Positions 45,149 through 54,341 of a DNA stretch of 64,000 nucleotides are shown piece by piece; position 1 is the stretch's first letter; each line of letters opens with the position of its first letter. The position numbers were made by a program, and so were the translations under genes. Source of the DNA: Hyphomicrobium_A sp963728165. GTDB taxonomy: Bacteria; Pseudomonadota; Alphaproteobacteria; Rhizobiales; Hyphomicrobiaceae. The notes beneath the pieces were generated by a model. It had not been told where the DNA came from, did not search any database, and worked only from the letters and a program-made list of their open reading frames with translations. The DNA lies in NCBI GenBank assembly GCA_963728165.1, contig CAVSIY010000006.1:558001-622000 (forward strand). The letters run 5' to 3'.

Positions 45149-45221
45149 GTCTGCTCTCCCAGTCTTGATGCTTTCGAGCTGAGTGGAGCATCGGGCATTG
45201 CGTCCCGAGCCTGCGCTCGAG

Positions 45222-45548
45222 CTAGCGTTTGCAAGGCCAGCCGCGGGAAGCGTTGGAGTCCGAGGCCGTTTTTTCTGGATGGGATTCGCGCAAGCTCGAC
45301 CTCCCTGGCGTGTCCGTATTCGGTGGCCAGTTGACCGGCAGCCGCCCGGTCTTGTGACACCGCATCCGCCGAGGCATGTTGTGGCAATGGAGGTAGCTGC
45401 GCCCATCGGCAAGCAGAAGCAGGTTCGCTTGCGGCGCAGCGTCGGCCGCCCGCATCCCCGTATAGAGGCCTGCACTGGCAGGTGCGCCTGGTGCCGCGGC
45501 AAGGCCGCTGGCTAGCACGACTGCAACGGATAAGGTGCGCATCGACAT
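45222..45548 (-). CDS. Small exported protein of unknown function
   Basis: A 108-residue protein with a signal peptide (MSMRTLSVAVVLASGLAAAP, ending ASA). The mature part contains YLHCHNMPRRMRCHKTGRLP and then VNWPPNTDTPG, in which two Cys and three His residues could bind metal. The last 30 residues are polar and poorly ordered. The family is not recognised. It lies among genes of the metal-efflux cluster, which makes a metal-binding role plausible but unproven. Confidence 0.5.
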   Translation of the reverse strand: MSMRTLSVAVVLASGLAAAPGAPASAGLYTGMRAADAAPQANLLLLADGRSYLHCHNMPRRMRCHKTGRLPVNWPPNTDTPGRSSLRESHPEKTASDSNASRGWPCKR

Positions 45549-45597
45549 TACAACTCCTTCCTGTGAGGTCTTGATTCTTGCCGTTTGCCGGGCCCTG

Positions 45598-45762
45598 CTA
45601 GTCATCGGCGCATGTGCTTTTCCGCCCAGTCAGCCGCTTGAGCAGCGCAGACTGCGCGTCGGGTTGGCGCGCAGCCCACACGGCCAAGGCGACGACGCCA
45701 ACGACAAGAAGCCCAAGGCGGGCAATGGTCAGAGCGGCCGAGAGAGCGTCGAGCATGGGCAT
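45598..45762 (-). CDS. Small single-pass membrane protein (54 residues)
   Basis: A short frame reading MPMLDALSAALTIARLGLLV and continuing through VGVVALAVWAARQPDAQSALLKRL, with one strong membrane helix and a positively charged C-terminal tail. Its ATG is three bases after the stop of the DUF3240 gene, and spacing and strand suggest it is co-transcribed with czcBA. No family is recognised. It may be a small partner of the efflux pump. Confidence 0.5.
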   Translation of the reverse strand: MPMLDALSAALTIARLGLLVVGVVALAVWAARQPDAQSALLKRLTGRKSTCADD

Positions 45763-45765
45763 CCC

Positions 45766-46107
45766 TCAGGCCGCAGCCGACGTGTGCGGCTCGACCGGCG
45801 CGAGACGGCCGAACGCCTCCACCGGCTCGACCCAATAGGCGAGGTTGGCGATCGCGGCCCTGGTGCGGATGTCTTCCAAAAGCGCGGCGAGACGCGCACG
45901 TGGGACGATGACCGACAACACGCCCCGCATCACCCGTCCGCGCACGCGCTCACGCACGCTCGCGTTGGCGAAGTCGTGGCCATGACCTTCCGCCTTCCAG
46001 GTCGTGAAGCCGCTGAGGGGTGGCTCGCAGCTCAGCATCAACTCGACGATGCAGTCCTCGGCTGAAGGCGGATAGACGAGCGTCAGCTTGCAAGGGGATT
46101 GGTCCAT
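45766..46107 (-). CDS. DUF3240 family (PII-like) protein
   Basis: A 113-residue protein with KLTLVYPPSAEDCIVELMLS at the start and SGFTTWKAEGHGHDFANASVRERVRGRVMRGVLSVIVPRARL in the middle, the DUF3240 pattern with a PII-like ferredoxin fold. Such genes regularly follow CusA/CzcA pumps, where a metal-sensing role has been proposed. Its start overlaps the end of the pump gene by 25 bases. Confidence 0.8.
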   Translation of the reverse strand: MDQSPCKLTLVYPPSAEDCIVELMLSCEPPLSGFTTWKAEGHGHDFANASVRERVRGRVMRGVLSVIVPRARLAALLEDIRTRAAIANLAYWVEPVEAFGRLAPVEPHTSAAA

Positions 46108-49100
46108 GCCAGGCTCCGTGCTTCGATTTGAGATGAAGGTGCCGCGACGCCGAACCGACGAAACAGGATCGGCAGCAGCACGAGCGTGAGGGCGGTCGAC
46201 GTGATGAGGCCGCCGATGACGACGATGGCGAGAGGCTTCTGGATCTCGGAGCCCGGGCCACTGGCATAGAGCAGCGGCACGAGGCCGAAGGCGGCGATGC
46301 TCGCGGTCATCAAGACCGGCCGCAGCCGCCGCACCGAACCCTCGAACACCACCTGGGAGAGCGGCGTGCCGCTGGCCAAGAGCTGATTGAAGTAGCTGAC
46401 CAGAACGAGGCCGTTGAGGACGGCGATGCCGAGCAGCGCGATGAAGCCGACGGAGGCCGGCACCGACAAGTACTCGCCGGAGACCCACAGCGCCAGGATG
46501 CCGCCGATCAGCGCGAACGGAACGTTGGCGAGGATCAGGATCGATTGGCGCGCCGACCTGAGCGTGGCGAACAGCACCAGGAAGATGAGGCCGAGCGCGA
46601 TCGGCACGACGACGGTGAGCCGGGCGGCCGCGCGCCGCTGGTTCTCGAACTCGCCGCCCCAGACGAGGTGGTATCCGGCCGGTAGCGCCACCTTGGCCGC
46701 GACCGCCTTCTGCGCGTCCTCGACGAAGCCCACGAGGTCGCGCCCGGAGACGTAGGCCTGCACGATGGCGAAGCGCGAGGCGTTCTCGCGATCGACCTTG
46801 ACCGCGCCGGCGGTACGGCGCAGCCGGGCCACGTCGCCGATGCGCACGAGGCCGCCGTCGCCGGCCGCCAGCTGGCTCTGGGTGAAGAGCTCGGGCGCCT
46901 CCCGCAGCGTCTTGGGCCCGCGGATCACGATGTTGGTGCGCCTCTGCGCCTCGGCGACGACACCGGCGGGCGCGCCTTCCAACAGCGCCCGCAGCTCATC
47001 CTCGATGCGGGTGACGGAGAGGCCGGTGCGCCCCGCCGTCAGGCGGTCCATGTCGATCTGCAGGTAGTCGACCGTGTCGTTGGACGCGGTGAACACCTCC
47101 GCGGCGCCCGGCGTGCCCGCGATCGCCGTCTGCACCCGGCCGGCGAGATCGGCGAGCACCTTGAGGTTGGGCCCGAAGATCTTCACCGCGAGATCGCCGC
47201 GTGCGCCGGTGAGCATCTCCGAGGTGCGCATCTCGATCGGCTGCGTGAAGGCGAACTCGATGCCGGGCAGATCCGCCATCGCCTCGCGCAGCTGCTGCAC
47301 CAGCCAGGCCTTGTCCTTGACGCGCCACTCGTCCTTCGGCTTGAGGACCAGGAAGGCATCGGTCTCGTTGGGGCTCATGGGGTCGAGCCCCAGCTCGTCG
47401 GAGCCGACACGGGACACGATGTGGTCGACCTCGGGCACCTTCTTGAGCAGGACGCGCTGGATGCGCTCGTCGGTCGCGATGCTTTGCGCGAGGTTGATGG
47501 AGGGCAGCTTGGTCGTCTGCATGATGACCGAGCCCTCGTCCATGGTCGGCATGAAAGTCTTGCCGATCGAGACATAGGCGAACACCATCGCGACCGCGCC
47601 GGCGATCGCGACGACGTACACGGGCTGCGGATAGGCGAGGCAGAAGCGCAGAAGCGGGCGATAAACCCACTCCAGAGCCCGCATCAGGATGGGAGACTTG
47701 TGCGCACGGCCACGCAGCACCAGCGAGGAAAGAACGGGGATCAGCGTCAGCGACAAGAGAAGCGAAGCCGAGAGCGCGAACACGATCGTCAGTGCGACAG
47801 GGGCAAACAGCTTGCCCTCCAGACCCTGCAGCGACAGCAGCGGCAGGAACACGAGGCAGATGATCAGGATGCCCGAGGCGACCGGCATCACCACCTCGGC
47901 GGCCGCCTGGTAGATCTGATGCAGAACGGGAACGCGCGTGTCGCCCGCATGGTGATTGAGGCGCTCGACCGTGTTCTCGACCACGACGACCGCCGCATCG
48001 ACGATGAGACCGATGGCGATGGCGAGGCCGCCGAGGCTCATGAGATTTGCCGACATGCCGAACAGGCGCATCATCGAGAAGGTGACGAGCGCCGCCATCG
48101 GCAACGTCACGGCGACCACGAGCGAGGCGCGCATGTTGCCCAAGAAGGCGAGCAGCAGGATGACGACCAGGACGGTCGCTTCGAGCAGCGCCTTCTTGAC
48201 GGTGCCGACGGCGCGCTGAATGAGGTCTGAGCGGTCGTAGAACGTCTTCAGCACGACGCCATCGGGGAGGCTCGGCTTCAGGCTGTCGAGCCGGGCGCGA
48301 ACCTCCTTGACGATCGCGCTGGCGTCGGCGCCGCGCAGGGACAGCACAAGACCTTCCACGGCCTCGCCATCGCCGTCCTTGGTCACGGCGCCGTAGCGCG
48401 TGAGATTGCCGATGCCGACGCGCGCCACGTCACCAATGCGCAGGACCTTGCCGCCCTCCGACTTGAGGACGACCTGCTCCAGATCTGCCGGAGTACGGAT
48501 CGCGCCCTCGCTGCGCACGACCAGCGCCTTCTCGCCATCGGAGAGGCGGCCGGCGCCGTCGTTGCGGTTGGTGGCCGCGATCGCGTCCTTGATGTCGCCG
48601 ATGCCGAGACCCGCGCTCGCGAGCGCATCGCTGTTGGGCACGACCTCGAAGGTGCGCACCAGACCGCCGAGCGCGTTGACGTCGGCCACGCCGGGGATCG
48701 TGCGCAGTGCCGGCCGAATGGTCCAATCGAGCAGGCTGCGGCGCTCCTCGAGCGTGAGCTTGCCGCCCTCGATCGTGAACATGAAGACGTCGGAGAGGGG
48801 CGTTGAGATCGGCGCCAGGCCGCCCGACACGTTCGAGGGTAGCTCGCCTACGACGTTCGCCAGCCGCTCCGCCACCTGCTGGCGCGCCCAGTAGATGTCG
48901 GTGCCGTCCTCGAAGTCGAGGGTGATGTCGGCGATCGCATACTTGGCGGAAGAGCGCAGGATCGTCTGACGCGGGATGCCGAGCAGCTCCAGCTCGACCG
49001 GCGTGATGACGCGGGTCTCGACCTCCTCCGGCGTCATTCCCGGCGCCTTCATGATGATCTTGACCTGTACTTGCGAGATGTCGGGGAAAGCATCGATAGG

Positions 49101-49202
49101 GATGTGCAGGAAGGCAAAGGCGCCAGCCGCCGCGACCAGCAGCGAGCACAGCAGCACGAAGGCCCGCTGCGTGAGAGAGAACTCAACGATCCTGCGCAGC
49201 AT
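46083..49202 (-). CDS. czcA: CzcA/CusA-type heavy-metal RND efflux pump
   Basis: A 1039-residue inner-membrane RND transporter. TM1 is TQRAFVLLCSLLVAAAGAFA; IPIDAFPDISQVQVKII is the HME-subfamily signature. TM4 carries LAIAIGLIVDAAVVVVENTVERL, with the Asp and Glu residues of the proton relay in the form typical of divalent-cation (CzcA-like) pumps more than of CusA. Periplasmic loops are complete. It exports metal ions across the envelope with the adaptor encoded three bases upstream. No outer-membrane channel gene (czcC) is in the window. The metal is not determinable. Confidence 0.92.
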   Translation of the reverse strand: MLRRIVEFSLTQRAFVLLCSLLVAAAGAFAFLHIPIDAFPDISQVQVKIIMKAPGMTPEEVETRVITPVELELLGIPRQTILRSSAKYAIADITLDFEDGTDIYWARQQVAERLANVVGELPSNVSGGLAPISTPLSDVFMFTIEGGKLTLEERRSLLDWTIRPALRTIPGVADVNALGGLVRTFEVVPNSDALASAGLGIGDIKDAIAATNRNDGAGRLSDGEKALVVRSEGAIRTPADLEQVVLKSEGGKVLRIGDVARVGIGNLTRYGAVTKDGDGEAVEGLVLSLRGADASAIVKEVRARLDSLKPSLPDGVVLKTFYDRSDLIQRAVGTVKKALLEATVLVVILLLAFLGNMRASLVVAVTLPMAALVTFSMMRLFGMSANLMSLGGLAIAIGLIVDAAVVVVENTVERLNHHAGDTRVPVLHQIYQAAAEVVMPVASGILIICLVFLPLLSLQGLEGKLFAPVALTIVFALSASLLLSLTLIPVLSSLVLRGRAHKSPILMRALEWVYRPLLRFCLAYPQPVYVVAIAGAVAMVFAYVSIGKTFMPTMDEGSVIMQTTKLPSINLAQSIATDERIQRVLLKKVPEVDHIVSRVGSDELGLDPMSPNETDAFLVLKPKDEWRVKDKAWLVQQLREAMADLPGIEFAFTQPIEMRTSEMLTGARGDLAVKIFGPNLKVLADLAGRVQTAIAGTPGAAEVFTASNDTVDYLQIDMDRLTAGRTGLSVTRIEDELRALLEGAPAGVVAEAQRRTNIVIRGPKTLREAPELFTQSQLAAGDGGLVRIGDVARLRRTAGAVKVDRENASRFAIVQAYVSGRDLVGFVEDAQKAVAAKVALPAGYHLVWGGEFENQRRAAARLTVVVPIALGLIFLVLFATLRSARQSILILANVPFALIGGILALWVSGEYLSVPASVGFIALLGIAVLNGLVLVSYFNQLLASGTPLSQVVFEGSVRRLRPVLMTASIAAFGLVPLLYASGPGSEIQKPLAIVVIGGLITSTALTLVLLPILFRRFGVAAPSSQIEARSLAWTNPLAS

Positions 49203-49205
49203 CGC

Positions 49206-50264
49206 CTACTGGGCCCCGATCATGTTCTCGAGCTGGGCCAGCCCCGACACGGCGACCTTCTGGCCCGCCGTGAGCGCGCCTTCGATGGTGGCGGCGTGCA
49301 GCGTCTTGCCCTTCAACGTCACCGCCAGCACGATGAAGCCGGTGTCGGTGCGCACGAACACGCTGGGCGTGCCGGCGACCTGCACGACCGACTGCGCGGG
49401 CACGGCAAAACCGCCGATAGCCGCTTCGCGATGAATGCTGAGCGTCACCATCTGGCCGACGACGAAGCCGGAGGAGGCGGGGATGGTCCCGATCAGCGAG
49501 GCCGAGCGGGTCTTGGGATCGAGCGAGTGCCCGACCGAGAGGACCTTGCCGGTTGCGCCCTCCTCCAAGCGGATGCGGTCGCCGGGGCGTACCTTGCCCA
49601 TCAGCGAGGCGGGAAGTTGCGCTTCCACCCAGAGCTCGTCGCTGGTGTCGATGACCACGGCGGGCGCCATCGCCACGATGCTCGCACCAGGAGCGACGTT
49701 TGCCTCGACGACGCGACCGGCCGTTTGGGCGACCAAAGTGTAGCTGCCGTCCGCGTTGGTCTTGATGTTGCCGAGCGCGACGAGCCGGCGGTGCTGCTCG
49801 ACGACGGCACGCAAGCCCTCGCGATGCGCCTCGGCTTCCGCGGCGCGCGTCGGCGAAGCGATGTTCTTGTCGGAAAGCGAGCGATAGCGGTCGGCGACGG
49901 CGATGGCGGCATCGAGGTTTGCCTCCGCCTGGCGCAATTGCGACAAGGTCTCGAGCAGCTCGCGGCTGGCGATCGTCATCAGCGCCTGGCCTTTCTCGAC
50001 CGTCTCGCCGGGCAGCACGGCGACCGCCACCACGGTGCCCGAGAAGGGGGCGGGCACCGCAATGCGGCTGTTCATCGGGGGAATGATGGTCCCCGGCAGC
50101 AGGGCGACGGCCTCGTCGGTCGCCGGGCGCACGTCTTGCAGCCTGATTTCGAGGCCGTCGATTTGGGCCTGGGTGACCGCGATCTCCGCAGCGCGCACCT
50201 GCTGCGGCGCCAACCCCGAAAGGGCGAGCGCCAACACTGCCGCGAGAACCCTGCTTAAAGACAT
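49206..50264 (-). CDS. czcB: RND efflux periplasmic adaptor (CzcB-like)
   Basis: A 352-residue membrane-fusion protein. The signal peptide ends VRA near residue 25. The lipoyl-like halves are IAVPAPFSGTVVAVAVLPGETVEKGQALMTI and LVAQTAGRVVEANVAPGASI, separated by a coiled-coil hairpin (LSQLRQAEANLDAAIAVADR to GLRAVVEQHRRL). Beta-barrel and C-terminal domains follow. It couples the RND pump to an outer-membrane channel. It is the first gene of the czcBA operon, with two CCTGAAA-type repeats upstream. Confidence 0.9.
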   Translation of the reverse strand: MSLSRVLAAVLALALSGLAPQQVRAAEIAVTQAQIDGLEIRLQDVRPATDEAVALLPGTIIPPMNSRIAVPAPFSGTVVAVAVLPGETVEKGQALMTIASRELLETLSQLRQAEANLDAAIAVADRYRSLSDKNIASPTRAAEAEAHREGLRAVVEQHRRLVALGNIKTNADGSYTLVAQTAGRVVEANVAPGASIVAMAPAVVIDTSDELWVEAQLPASLMGKVRPGDRIRLEEGATGKVLSVGHSLDPKTRSASLIGTIPASSGFVVGQMVTLSIHREAAIGGFAVPAQSVVQVAGTPSVFVRTDTGFIVLAVTLKGKTLHAATIEGALTAGQKVAVSGLAQLENMIGAQ

Positions 50265-50305
50265 CTCCCGTAACCTCCGTTGTGGCTACGGGCTGTCGCA
50301 CGCGG

Positions 50306-50324
50306 ACCTGAAACCAACCTGAAA
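50306..50324 (-). promoter_or_regulatory. ACCTGAAA direct repeat before czcB
   Basis: ACCTGAAA-CCA-ACCTGAAA: two 8-base units in direct repeat with an 11-base period, 42 bases before the czcB start codon. A second copy, in opposite orientation, faces the divergent regulator gene. This is the typical site of CzcR/CusR-type OmpR-family regulators. The neighbouring response regulator is the likely binder. Confidence 0.65.
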
Positions 50325-50373
50325 AGCCCATGCGACCCCATGGCATGTGCCCTGCGGCTGGCCGGCGTTCGGC

Positions 50374-50392
50374 CTTTCAGGCGGCTTTCAGG
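50374..50392 (+). promoter_or_regulatory. CTTTCAGG direct repeat before the response regulator
   Basis: CTTTCAGG-CGG-CTTTCAGG: the reverse complement of the CCTGAAA unit, repeated with the same 11-base period. It lies ahead of the response-regulator gene, suggesting autoregulation together with control of czcBA from one intergenic region. Confidence 0.6.
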
Positions 50393-50415
50393 TTAGGGTC
50401 TTAGACGTTGCCGAC

Positions 50416-51090
50416 TTGGCACTTTGGAGATGCGCCATTCGCATTCTGCTGGTCGAGGACGACGACGATATCGCTGGGCGGCTCATCACGGGCCTGCGCC
50501 CGGCCGGCTTCATCGTGGACCGCGCGTGCAACGGCGAGGACGGTCACGCCATGGGAGCCGACGATGAATTCGACGCCGTGATTCTCGACCTCGGCCTGCC
50601 GCACATGGAGGGGCTCACGGTGCTGCGCAAATGGCGGGCCGAGGACCGCGGCATGCCTGTCCTGATCCTGACCGCCCGCGGCACGTGGACGGAAAAGGTG
50701 GAAGGTCTCAACGCCGGCGCCGACGACTACATCACCAAGCCGTTTCACATCCCCGAGGTGGTGGCGCGCCTGCGCGCGCTCATCCGCCGCAAGTCCGGGG
50801 CCGCAAGCCCCCTCCTCACGCACAAGGACATCAGTCTCGACACCGTTGCGGGCAAGGCAACCGTCGGCGGGGCGGCAGTCGAGCTCACCGCGCTGGAGCT
50901 GCGCATGCTCAGCTACTTCATGCACCGCTTGGGCCGCGTCATCTCGCAGGCCGAGCTGACGGAGCATCTCTATGCGCTGGAGGACAGCGCGGAATCGAAC
51001 ACGATCGAGGTTTATGTCAGCCGCTTGCGGCGCAAGCTGGGGCGCGACGTCATCACGACCGTGCGCGGCCTCGGCTACCGCATGGATTGA
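50416..51090 (+). CDS. OmpR-family response regulator of the metal-efflux cluster (CzcR/CusR-like)
   Basis: About 224 residues. Receiver motifs: RILLVEDDDDIA, phospho-acceptor Asp in DAVILDLGLPHMEG, Lys in YITKPFHIPE. The winged helix ends ESNTIEVYVSRLRRKLGRDVITTVRGLGYRMD. The start is doubtful. In this frame only a TTG at 50416 is close; alternatively an ATG at 50430 followed by one extra C (CC near 50435) would give MRIRILLVED. It is divergent from czcB and is followed by its kinase, 15 bases on. It is inferred to respond to metal and to bind the CCTGAAA-type repeats. Confidence 0.88.
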   Translation: MALWRCAIRILLVEDDDDIAGRLITGLRPAGFIVDRACNGEDGHAMGADDEFDAVILDLGLPHMEGLTVLRKWRAEDRGMPVLILTARGTWTEKVEGLNAGADDYITKPFHIPEVVARLRALIRRKSGAASPLLTHKDISLDTVAGKATVGGAAVELTALELRMLSYFMHRLGRVISQAELTEHLYALEDSAESNTIEVYVSRLRRKLGRDVITTVRGLGYRMD

Positions 51091-51105
51091 GATAGAAAGC
51101 CGGAA

Positions 51106-52471
51106 ATGAGCAGCCTCAAGGCCAGACTGATAACGGTTGCCGCCATCTGGGTGGTGGCGGGTGTTGCCGTCGCTGGCCTTCTTCTGTCCGGGAACCTTCA
51201 AGAACTTTCTGGTGGAGCAATTCTACGAGGAGCTCCATGAGCATCTCGACGAGCTCGAAGGCATAATGGCGATCGACGAAGGCGGCAAAGTGCGCATGCA
51301 GCGTGTCTTGAGCGATCCGCGCTATTCAATCCCGCTCTCCGGCTACTACTGGGAGGTGCAGAAGAACGGGGCCACAGCCGCGCGCTCCAACTCGCTCGAA
51401 GGTCCGATGCTGAAGGTGCCGGTCGACGGCGGCAGCGATTCACAAGTCCATAACCACCGCCTCTCGGGCCCGACCGGCGCGCTGTTGATCGCGGAGCGGC
51501 TGCGCTGGCTCAACGGGGAGAAGGAGCCGATCCGCATCATCATCGGCACCGACAAGCGCTACCTCGATCACGTCCTCGGCGAGTTCAACAGCGTGCTCCT
51601 GTGGTCGCTCGGCATCTTCTCGCTGTCCATGATCGCCGTGGCGATCCTGCTCCTGCTCTATGCCATGGCGCCGTTCGGGCAACTGCGCACGGCCTTCGCC
51701 AACTACCGCGCCGGCGCGACCCCCGACATGCGCGGACGCTTCCCCGAGGAGGTGCAGCCCCTCATCGACGACCTCAACAGCCTCATCGCCGCCTCGAGCG
51801 AGCAAATGCAGCGGGCGCGCGCCCAGGCCGGCAACATCGCCCACGGCCTCAAGACGCCCTTGGCAATCCTGGTCGACGAGGCGCATCGCCTCGCCGAGAA
51901 AGGCGAAAGCCAAGCTGCGACCGTCATTCATGACCAGTGCCGGCGCATGCAGAGCCAGATCGACTACCAGATCGCGCGAGCACGCGCGGCGGCCTCGCGA
52001 ACGAAGCCGGGGACGGCCTCATCGCTCGCCGATACGGCGCAAGCCGTGGTGCGGGCGCTCGAGCGACTGCACGTCGAGCGTGGCATCGAGATCGACAACG
52101 AGATTGCCCCGGGCGTCATGGTCGCCTGCGAGACCCAAGACCTCAACGAGATGCTGGCCAACCTCATCGACAATGCGTGCAAGCACGCAAGAAAGCGGAT
52201 CGTCGTGCGCCTGGACAAAAACACACCGCACGGGTTCGTTCGCGTGGTCGTGGAGGACGACGGGCCCGGCTTGCCGCCGGAGGCGCGAGAGGTCGTGTTC
52301 AATATCGGCGAGCAGTGGGACTGCCGCTCGGGCGGCTCCGGACTCGGTCTGCCGATCGTACGCGACCTCGTGCATCTCTACGGCGGCAGGGTGCGGCTGG
52401 ATCAATCGGACCTCGGAGGGCTCAAGGTCCTCCTCGATCTTCCCACCTTCGCGCAGACCGACCGCGCCTAG
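51106..52471 (+). CDS. Sensor histidine kinase (PhoQ-like) (one-base frameshift)
   Basis: About 454 residues after correction. The ATG opens MSSLKARLITVAAIWVVAGV and the first membrane helix; an extra A at 51193-51194 then breaks the frame, which resumes TFKNFLVEQFYEELHEHLDEL. A periplasmic domain of about 130 residues follows, a second helix SVLLWSLGIFSLSMIAVAIL, and the kinase core with His in AGNIAHGLKTPLAILVDEAH, NLIDNACKHA, VEDDGPGLPPEAR and SGGSGLGLPIV. The H-G-L-K-T-P box is of the PhoQ-like type. It pairs with the upstream response regulator. Confidence 0.88.
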
Positions 52472-52483
52472 TTTTGCTTTTAT

Positions 52484-52528
52484 TGGTGACCCCGACAGGA
52501 TTTGAACCTGTGACCCTCAGATTAGGAA
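52484..52528 (-). other. 3' fragment of tRNA-Arg (CCT), possible attachment site
   Basis: On the minus strand the last 45 bases of a tRNA are intact: anticodon loop TTCCTAA (CCT), 3' half of the anticodon stem TCTGA, variable loop, perfect T arm ACAGG-TTCAAAT-CCTGT, acceptor 3' half CGGGGTC, A, and CCA. The sequence before the loop (CCCGC) cannot pair with TCTGA, and no D arm or 5' acceptor strand exists. This is what is left at the far end of an element integrated into a tRNA gene at its anticodon loop. If so, the element would extend rightwards from here. Confidence 0.7.
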
Positions 52529-52815
52529 GCGGGTATTAGCTCAAAGATTTCAAAGGCCATTCTGACTCCTGGGTGGATTCCACCGCCTTGAGTACGGCTT
52601 AACCCACGAGTTAGAACGGAAATTGCCACGTAGACGCCCGCTCTGGCAGCCGGCGCTTCCGTCCGCTTCTGCCCACCCTCCTCCATCGCAGCACTGATCC
52701 GGCGTGTCAGCTATGCCGTCGTCAGCTGAAGGATCACGTCGCTGTCGGCACTCACGCTAAGGGCCCTATGCTGAACAAGGCCAGAGCGGGCGCAACTGCA
52801 CGTGCTCTCGCGTCT
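52529..52815. other. Intergenic region beside the tRNA fragment
   Basis: About 290 bases with no recognisable gene between the tRNA fragment and nosX. I looked for an integrase remnant on both strands and saw none. Confidence 0.45.
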
Positions 52816-53820
52816 TCACAGCCAATATCCTCTCTCTGATCCGCTCGGGATCAGGTATGCGCGCGCACCGCGTGGGATGACCGTACGTGCGTGCGCGGCG
52901 GAGGTGATGGAAAGAGCGGTTGATAGTCCATCGGCCGTCGCAGCCCGATCGGCAACGACGGTCACGCTCGCCCACTTGCGCGCCGGCGCTCCGCTCCTCG
53001 GCTCGAGGATATGCGTGAACCGGCCGGCGGGATCGAACAAGTAGCCGTAGCCGCCGGAGGTAGCAATTGCACCACTGGTCAACGGAAGCTCGATAATGGA
53101 TGTCGCAGGCGCCGTCGGATTTGCGATGCCCACGCGCCATGCGCCACCGTCCCATTTGGGACCGAGCGCGCGCTGCTCGCCCATGTCGACGAGCACGTGT
53201 TGAAACCCGCGCTGGCGCAACAAATCGCCGATGCGATCGGTGATGTAGCCTTGGGCTATGCCATTGAGGGTAATTGCCATGCCCGCTTCACGCAGGCGGA
53301 TGGCGGCGCCGTCAATTTCGACCTTGTGCCAGCCCACGAGTGCGACGGCTTTCTCGATCGCGCTTTGCGGCGGACCTTCAGGAGCGGCACCCAGGTGCGA
53401 GAAATGCCGTGCATAGAGCGCCCATAGCGGCTGGACGGTAGGGTCGAAGGCTCCGCCGCTCCGCTCTGCCAGGGCCAGCGCTTCCGTGAGCAGCAGGCGC
53501 AGGTCGGCCGGCGACGCATCGAGGCGCCCGCAGGCGTTGAGGCGCGCGAGCGCGCTATCCGGCCGATAGAGACTGAAGATCGCTTCCAGACGCGCGACCT
53601 CGTCAAGGCACGCCGCTATCGCAGATTTCGCCGCGTTCTCGTCGGGATGCTGCAACGCGAGTCGCGCGTGCGCGCCGAGTGCAATCCCTTCCCAGTGAAA
53701 CGTCCGGATTTGGCGGGCGCGAGCGCCGCCGGACACCAGCGGCGCGACGCTCGCTGCTGCCAGCACGCTCACGAAGCGCCGGCGCGTCAGCGCGCGATGA
53801 GACGCGCCTGGGTCAGTCAT
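52816..53820 (-). CDS. nosX: FAD:protein FMN transferase, NosX (ApbE family)
   Basis: A 334-residue ApbE-type flavin transferase. A twin-arginine-style signal (LTRRRFVSVLAAASVAPL) targets it to the periplasm. Family motifs: SLYRPDSALARLNA, AFDPTVQPLWALYA, ITLNGIAQGYITDRI, VDMGEQRALG, and the metal-binding end ATADGLSTALSI. It attaches FMN covalently to the periplasmic domain of NosR. It is the last gene of nosRZDFYLX, and its start overlaps the nosL stop (ATGA). It also lies next to the tRNA fragment. Confidence 0.92.
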   Translation of the reverse strand: MTDPGASHRALTRRRFVSVLAAASVAPLVSGGARARQIRTFHWEGIALGAHARLALQHPDENAAKSAIAACLDEVARLEAIFSLYRPDSALARLNACGRLDASPADLRLLLTEALALAERSGGAFDPTVQPLWALYARHFSHLGAAPEGPPQSAIEKAVALVGWHKVEIDGAAIRLREAGMAITLNGIAQGYITDRIGDLLRQRGFQHVLVDMGEQRALGPKWDGGAWRVGIANPTAPATSIIELPLTSGAIATSGGYGYLFDPAGRFTHILEPRSGAPARKWASVTVVADRAATADGLSTALSITSAAHARTVIPRGARAYLIPSGSERGYWL

Positions 53821-54341
53821 TGCGTGCCTCCATCGTTGGGAATGCCGGAGGGCGCCTCCGGCATAAGGACGAGCGCTTGCTTGTAATCGACAATGCGGCC
53901 GCCGAACTCCTTTGCGAATGCTTGCGCCCGCACGCGCTCCTTGAAGGGCACGGCCTCGCTTCCGCCCATGGACGCGCTTTTCTTGCTTTCGACCACGTAG
54001 AACGCGCTCTTGGCCTCGATCCAACTTCCGGGCGCCGGCTTTTCCCAGGTGCCTTGCCCCATATCGTTGACCCAGAAGCCGGCCATTTCATTCTCGTTGA
54101 CGAGGTCTTGTGCGACGTAGACGAACGCATCGTGGACCGAGGTGAACCACAGCGGCTCCTGCCACCCCTTGAGCAGCAATTGGCCTTTGGGCCCTACGTG
54201 CTCCGTCAGCGTCATGCGGCAGTAATAGCCTATCGCGTGCGAGTTGGGCTCGCGCGGCTGCGGCGCGACGGTGACGGTGCTGTCTCCGCAACCGGCCATG
54301 AGGAGAAGGAGCCCGAGAATCGCAAGGCGGTGGGCGCTCAT
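53817..54341 (-). CDS. nosL: NosL copper-binding lipoprotein
   Basis: A 174-residue outer- or inner-membrane-anchored lipoprotein. The signal MSAHRLAILGLLLLMAGC has a lipobox with the lipidated Cys. YYCRMTLTEHVGPKGQLLL follows, then FVYVAQDLVNENEMAGFWVNDMG and KKSASMGGSEAVPFKERVRA, the NosL Met-rich signature. NosL supplies Cu(I) for assembly of the NosZ copper centres. The gene overlaps nosY upstream and nosX downstream by four bases each. Confidence 0.92.
   Translation of the reverse strand: MSAHRLAILGLLLLMAGCGDSTVTVAPQPREPNSHAIGYYCRMTLTEHVGPKGQLLLKGWQEPLWFTSVHDAFVYVAQDLVNENEMAGFWVNDMGQGTWEKPAPGSWIEAKSAFYVVESKKSASMGGSEAVPFKERVRAQAFAKEFGGRIVDYKQALVLMPEAPSGIPNDGGTQ

Noticed and set aside
47421..48230. 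Long open frame antisense to czcA (and similar antisense frames throughout)
   Set aside because: Such frames arise from high GC and codon bias. Their translations are low-complexity Arg/Gln/His-rich and lack family motifs, whereas the czcA strand is clearly coding.
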